From the NCBI GenBank assembly GCA_025928185.1, contig JAICKA010000002.1:62001-126000 (forward strand): a stretch of DNA of 64,000 nucleotides. Reading direction: 5' to 3'. A model generated the notes under the pieces. That model worked only from the letters and a program-made list of their open reading frames with translations, did no database searches and was not told where the DNA came from. Shown in pieces: positions 58,097 to 64,000 of this stretch. This stretch comes from Gemmatimonadaceae bacterium. GTDB lineage: Bacteria > Gemmatimonadota > Gemmatimonadetes > Gemmatimonadales > Gemmatimonadaceae. A program made the position numbers and the translations under genes. Every line of letters begins with the position of its first letter. Position 1 is the first letter of the stretch.

Positions 58097-58600
58097 ATGC
58101 GACGAATGAGCTGGCTCGTGTGCGTTCCGCTGGCGGTGATTGCCGCCGCGTGTGGGCGCAGTGGTCCGTCGAACGCCGACGATGCGCTGAAGACCGATCT
58201 GGCACTCGCGGCGCAGGCCCAGCCGTATGCCGCGCAACCCAATATCTCGCCGACAGAGGCCGGGTTCGCGACGCAGCAGGCGCAGCCGCAAAGCCTCCAG
58301 GCAGTCGAACGTGCGCCGGTGTCGGCACGGGTCATTCACCGGAGTTCCGCGCCGCGACGCTCGAGCAGCAGCTCGGGGTCGGGCAGCTACGAGCCAGCGC
58401 GTGCGCCTGCCCCGGCGCCGGTGCACACGGTCAAGCACACCACGCGTGATGCCGCAATCGGCGCGGGCGCCGGCGCCGTTCTGGGCGCCATCACGAGCCG
58501 GAACAAGGTCAAGGGCGGATTGATCGGGGCGGCGATTGGCGGAGTGCTGGGCGGCGTGATCGGCAACAACGTCGACATTCAGAAGAAGGTCGGCTGGTAA
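58097..58600 (+). CDS. Glycine-zipper lipoprotein
   Basis: MSWLVCVPLAVIAAAC lipobox; AAIGAGAGAVLGAITSRNKVKGGLIGAAIGGVLGGVIGNN. Confidence 0.82.
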   Translation: MRRMSWLVCVPLAVIAAACGRSGPSNADDALKTDLALAAQAQPYAAQPNISPTEAGFATQQAQPQSLQAVERAPVSARVIHRSSAPRRSSSSSGSGSYEPARAPAPAPVHTVKHTTRDAAIGAGAGAVLGAITSRNKVKGGLIGAAIGGVLGGVIGNNVDIQKKVGW

Positions 58601-58677
58601 GTCGCGTCGGCACGCGGCAAAGATCCGCGTGTCGTGTGCGCCACGCGCTTGCGTGAATGGTACGAGGTGGTGATATA

Positions 58678-58714
58678 CTGCGGGGGTTGCCGGTGAGACC
58701 GGCAACCCCCGCAG
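58678..58714. other. Perfect 17-bp stem, 3-nt loop hairpin just downstream of a TATACT box
   Basis: CTGCGGGGGTTGCCGGT-GAG-ACCGGCAACCCCCGCAG. Confidence 0.8.
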
Positions 58715-58755
58715 TGCGCATCCGACGCGATGTGCCTTCTCCTCTCAATCACCAC

Positions 58756-59157
58756 ATGCCCGACGCGACGCAGCAGATCGAGCAGATTCTGGACAAGCTC
58801 ATTCGTGAGATCGAGGGCTCGGTCCACGCGTTCTATCGCGGTGACGTCCGTCAACACACGCAGCGGATCAAGACCGACACCTTCCGGCTCACGGCTGTCC
58901 AGTCGCTGCTCGCATTGACGGGCGACGCCGACGCGGTACGCCCGTCGACGCCGAGCACCGGCGTTCCCGCCGCGGGCGCGACGCTCAGCGCCGATGAGAG
59001 CGCGACCGCGCTCCGCTGTGTCATGGCGTGGCAGCCCATGGGGCCGCCGAACGCTGCCGCGCCCGACTCGCGGTGTGTGCCGGCCGCGCGCGAGATGCTA
59101 CCGTCGTGGGGCGAGCGCGAAAAGGCGAGAACCGCCCTCACGCGCTCGGAGCCCTGA
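58756..59157 (+). CDS. Hypothetical protein
   Basis: MPDATQQIEQILDKLIREIEGSVHAFYRGDVRQHTQRI...; preceded by promoter-like sequence; start reassigned from 58657. Confidence 0.5.
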   Translation: MPDATQQIEQILDKLIREIEGSVHAFYRGDVRQHTQRIKTDTFRLTAVQSLLALTGDADAVRPSTPSTGVPAAGATLSADESATALRCVMAWQPMGPPNAAAPDSRCVPAAREMLPSWGEREKARTALTRSEP

Positions 59158-59164
59158 CGCCGCG

Positions 59165-61951
<2,787 letters not shown>

Positions 61952-62113
61952 GGGTTCGTCTCTCGGTCCGGCGACATGATGCCGCCGATGCGAGGGTGGC
62001 AGACGGAGCCACTGGCGCGGCGCGCACGCCGGAACGCCAGGCTATCGGATAATGTAACGCGGTAGGTGGCTTCCAATAGAAATCAGCGGCCGTTGACGAA
62101 AGGGCTCATGCAC

Positions 62114-62177
62114 TCAGCGTTCATCTGCGTCATCTGCGGCCGCTGAATGGGCCGCAGATGACGCACATGAACGCTGA
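62114..62177. repeat. Intergenic inverted repeat, 28-bp arms with one mismatch
   Basis: TCAGCGTTCATCTGCGTCATCTGCGGCC-(8 nt)-GGCCGCAGATGACGCACATGAACGCTGA. Confidence 0.85.
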
Positions 62178-62257
62178 TGAAGAGCAAATGACGATTTGTT
62201 TCGCAGCGGCTTTCCGTTGGGGAAGGACGCTCGGGGCGCCACTCGCGAGTCGGCGCC

Positions 62258-64000
62258 TCAGGGATTCGGCGGCGGTCCGCCAGCGGGACGCGGGTTCGCG
62301 CCGGTGCCAGCGGCACCGGCACTCGGGTTCGGCGTGCCGATGCCGGCACCGCCTCCCATCAGCTGCACCGGCTGCGCGGCTTCGCCGGTCGGTTGCTGCT
62401 TCTTGAGGAACGGAACGCCGTTCGCGATCCACTCGGCGGCGGGAGCGTCCTTGAGATAATGATCGAAGAACTGGTGCATGCGCACCTCGACGTCGTACTG
62501 ATTGTCGTAGCGTGTGAAGCCGTGGCCCTCGCCTTCGTACGACAGGAAGATCACCGGCTTGTGGAGGAAGCGCAGCGCGTTGTAGAACTCCATGCCCTGC
62601 AGCCACTCCGTCGATCCGTCGTTCGTGCCCTGGAAGATGAGCAGCGGCGTGTCCATCGTCTTCGCGTGGAACAGCGCCGACTGATCCATGAATAGCTGGA
62701 GATTGTCGAATGGGTTGGTGCCGAACCGGCCCTGGCCGTACATGTCGTAGTCGTGCTGGTTCGTGCCGGTGGTCTTCCAGAGCTGATCGAAATCCGAGAT
62801 CAGATCCACCGCCGCGGCGCGGATCGCGATGGCGGCGAACATCTTCGACTGCGTGGAGATGTACGCGCCGCCCTGGCCGCTGTAGCTGCCGCCGTGCAGG
62901 CCGACGCGCTTCGGATCGGCGTACCCGAGGTCCTCGACTCGCTTCACCGCCGCCTCCACCGAATTGAGCATATCGGTATGGGAGCGGCCGGTGTGATAGT
63001 AGACGTCCGGCAGCAGCACGAGGTAGCCGTTGCTGACGTAGTCAACGTACTGCGGGGCCGACGCGTAGCGCGGCACTTCGTAGTGATTCTGATTCTGTGA
63101 CAGCTTCTCGTAGTAGTAGACGAGCATCGACCGCTTCTCGCCCGGTTTGTAATCGTCCGGAATCGCCAGCGTGCCCTGAAGCTTGTGGCCGTCCTTGTCG
63201 GCGTAGTCGATCAGGATGCGGTGTCCCCACTTGAACTCCGCCTGCTGCGGGTTCGCGTTCGTGATCTTTTTCGCGTTCTCGAAGGACGCGTTCGTGACGT
63301 AGTAGTCCGGAAAGTCGACGTACGTCTCGCGCGTCAGGAGCACGCGGTCGGCATTCTTCGCCTTGATCGGCGCGCCAAACTCGTAGTCGCCATAGGTGAG
63401 CGGGGTGAGCTTGTCGCCGTCCAGCCGGTAGAAGCCCGACTTCTTCGTGTAATCGCCGTACGCGGAGAGAATGACCGGCTTGGAGAGATCGATCGCGCGC
63501 GCCGCTCGTGCACCGCGGCCACCACCCCCGCCGCCGCCGAATGCCGGCGCCGCTTCGGCATCCATCGGCACGATGCGGAACCGGATCGACTCCTTCGTGC
63601 CGATGCCGTTGGTGAGGTCGTGCGCGGCACCCTTGCCGTCGAGCGGCACGGTCCAGAGATCGTAGCGGTGCTCGAGAATGACGGACTTGCCGTCCGCCGT
63701 GTAGCCGGACACACCGTATGCCGGCTTCGCGCCGATGTGATCGTCTTCCGCGTTCACGAAGCTCACCGGCGCCGACTTGGTGATGTCGGTGCTCGTGTTC
63801 GCCGCGATGTCGTAGGCGTACACCTGTCCGCCCTTCCAGTAGAGGAAGTACTTGCCGTCCGGCGACAGTCCGAACGTGCGCTCCTGGTCCTTGAGAACCG
63901 GCGTCCGCTCGCCGGTCGTGGTGTTGATGCGGTAGATGTCCGAGTAGGGCGGATGCGAGTCGTCGATGTACGGCGTGTCGTCCGACCCGATCGCCCAGTC
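62258..64000 (-). CDS. S9 family prolyl oligopeptidase-like peptidase (runs off the right edge)
   Basis: RVGLHGGSYSGQGGAYIS nucleophile, GTNDGSTEW, GEGHGF. The frame stays open to 64000; the track start at 63823 is only the outermost GTG. Confidence 0.9.
   Translation of the reverse strand, partial: DWAIGSDDTPYIDDSHPPYSDIYRINTTTGERTPVLKDQERTFGLSPDGKYFLYWKGGQVYAYDIAANTSTDITKSAPVSFVNAEDDHIGAKPAYGVSGYTADGKSVILEHRYDLWTVPLDGKGAAHDLTNGIGTKESIRFRIVPMDAEAAPAFGGGGGGGRGARAARAIDLSKPVILSAYGDYTKKSGFYRLDGDKLTPLTYGDYEFGAPIKAKNADRVLLTRETYVDFPDYYVTNASFENAKKITNANPQQAEFKWGHRILIDYADKDGHKLQGTLAIPDDYKPGEKRSMLVYYYEKLSQNQNHYEVPRYASAPQYVDYVSNGYLVLLPDVYYHTGRSHTDMLNSVEAAVKRVEDLGYADPKRVGLHGGSYSGQGGAYISTQSKMFAAIAIRAAAVDLISDFDQLWKTTGTNQHDYDMYGQGRFGTNPFDNLQLFMDQSALFHAKTMDTPLLIFQGTNDGSTEWLQGMEFYNALRFLHKPVIFLSYEGEGHGFTRYDNQYDVEVRMHQFFDHYLKDAPAAEWIANGVPFLKKQQPTGEAAQPVQLMGGGAGIGTPNPSAGAAGTGANPRPAGGPPPNP

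Overview
This is a high-GC, gene-dense chromosomal window. Gene content (alternative complex III, ADOP-type permease, FtsX/MacB-like ABC modules, many lipoproteins) suggests Gemmatimonadota, but that is inference. I support about 50 protein genes, tRNA-Ala(CGC), tRNA-Gln(CTG), several terminator-like hairpins and several families of intergenic repeats. Recognisable modules: ActAB of alternative complex III (left edge); mgtE; bioFADB; an ABC exporter with an NtrC/histidine-kinase pair; queE/queC; a periplasmic binding protein plus chemoreceptor pair; a 1587-aa TPR/HD-GYP/GGDEF/STAND-ATPase protein coupled to an AAA+ regulator lacking GAFTGA; aguAB (putrescine); glycerate kinase; aconitase; and an S9 peptidase (right edge). 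The most striking observation is at 57283-57909 (-). An exported peroxiredoxin is interrupted by a single in-frame TGA exactly where the peroxidatic cysteine belongs (FFPKARTKG-U-TIQMEAYRDQ). A perfect 7-bp stem with an 8-nt loop starts 14 nt downstream. This is a candidate selenoprotein that normal gene calling splits into two ORFs. The next gene, glycerate kinase, appears to start at a non-canonical ATT overlapping the peroxiredoxin stop codon. A second notable item is a ~740-bp non-coding element with terminal inverted repeats (40747-41483) and a diverged, inverted partial copy at ~55410-55916. The intergenic regions also carry CTAG-dense arrays and 8-bp tandem arrays.
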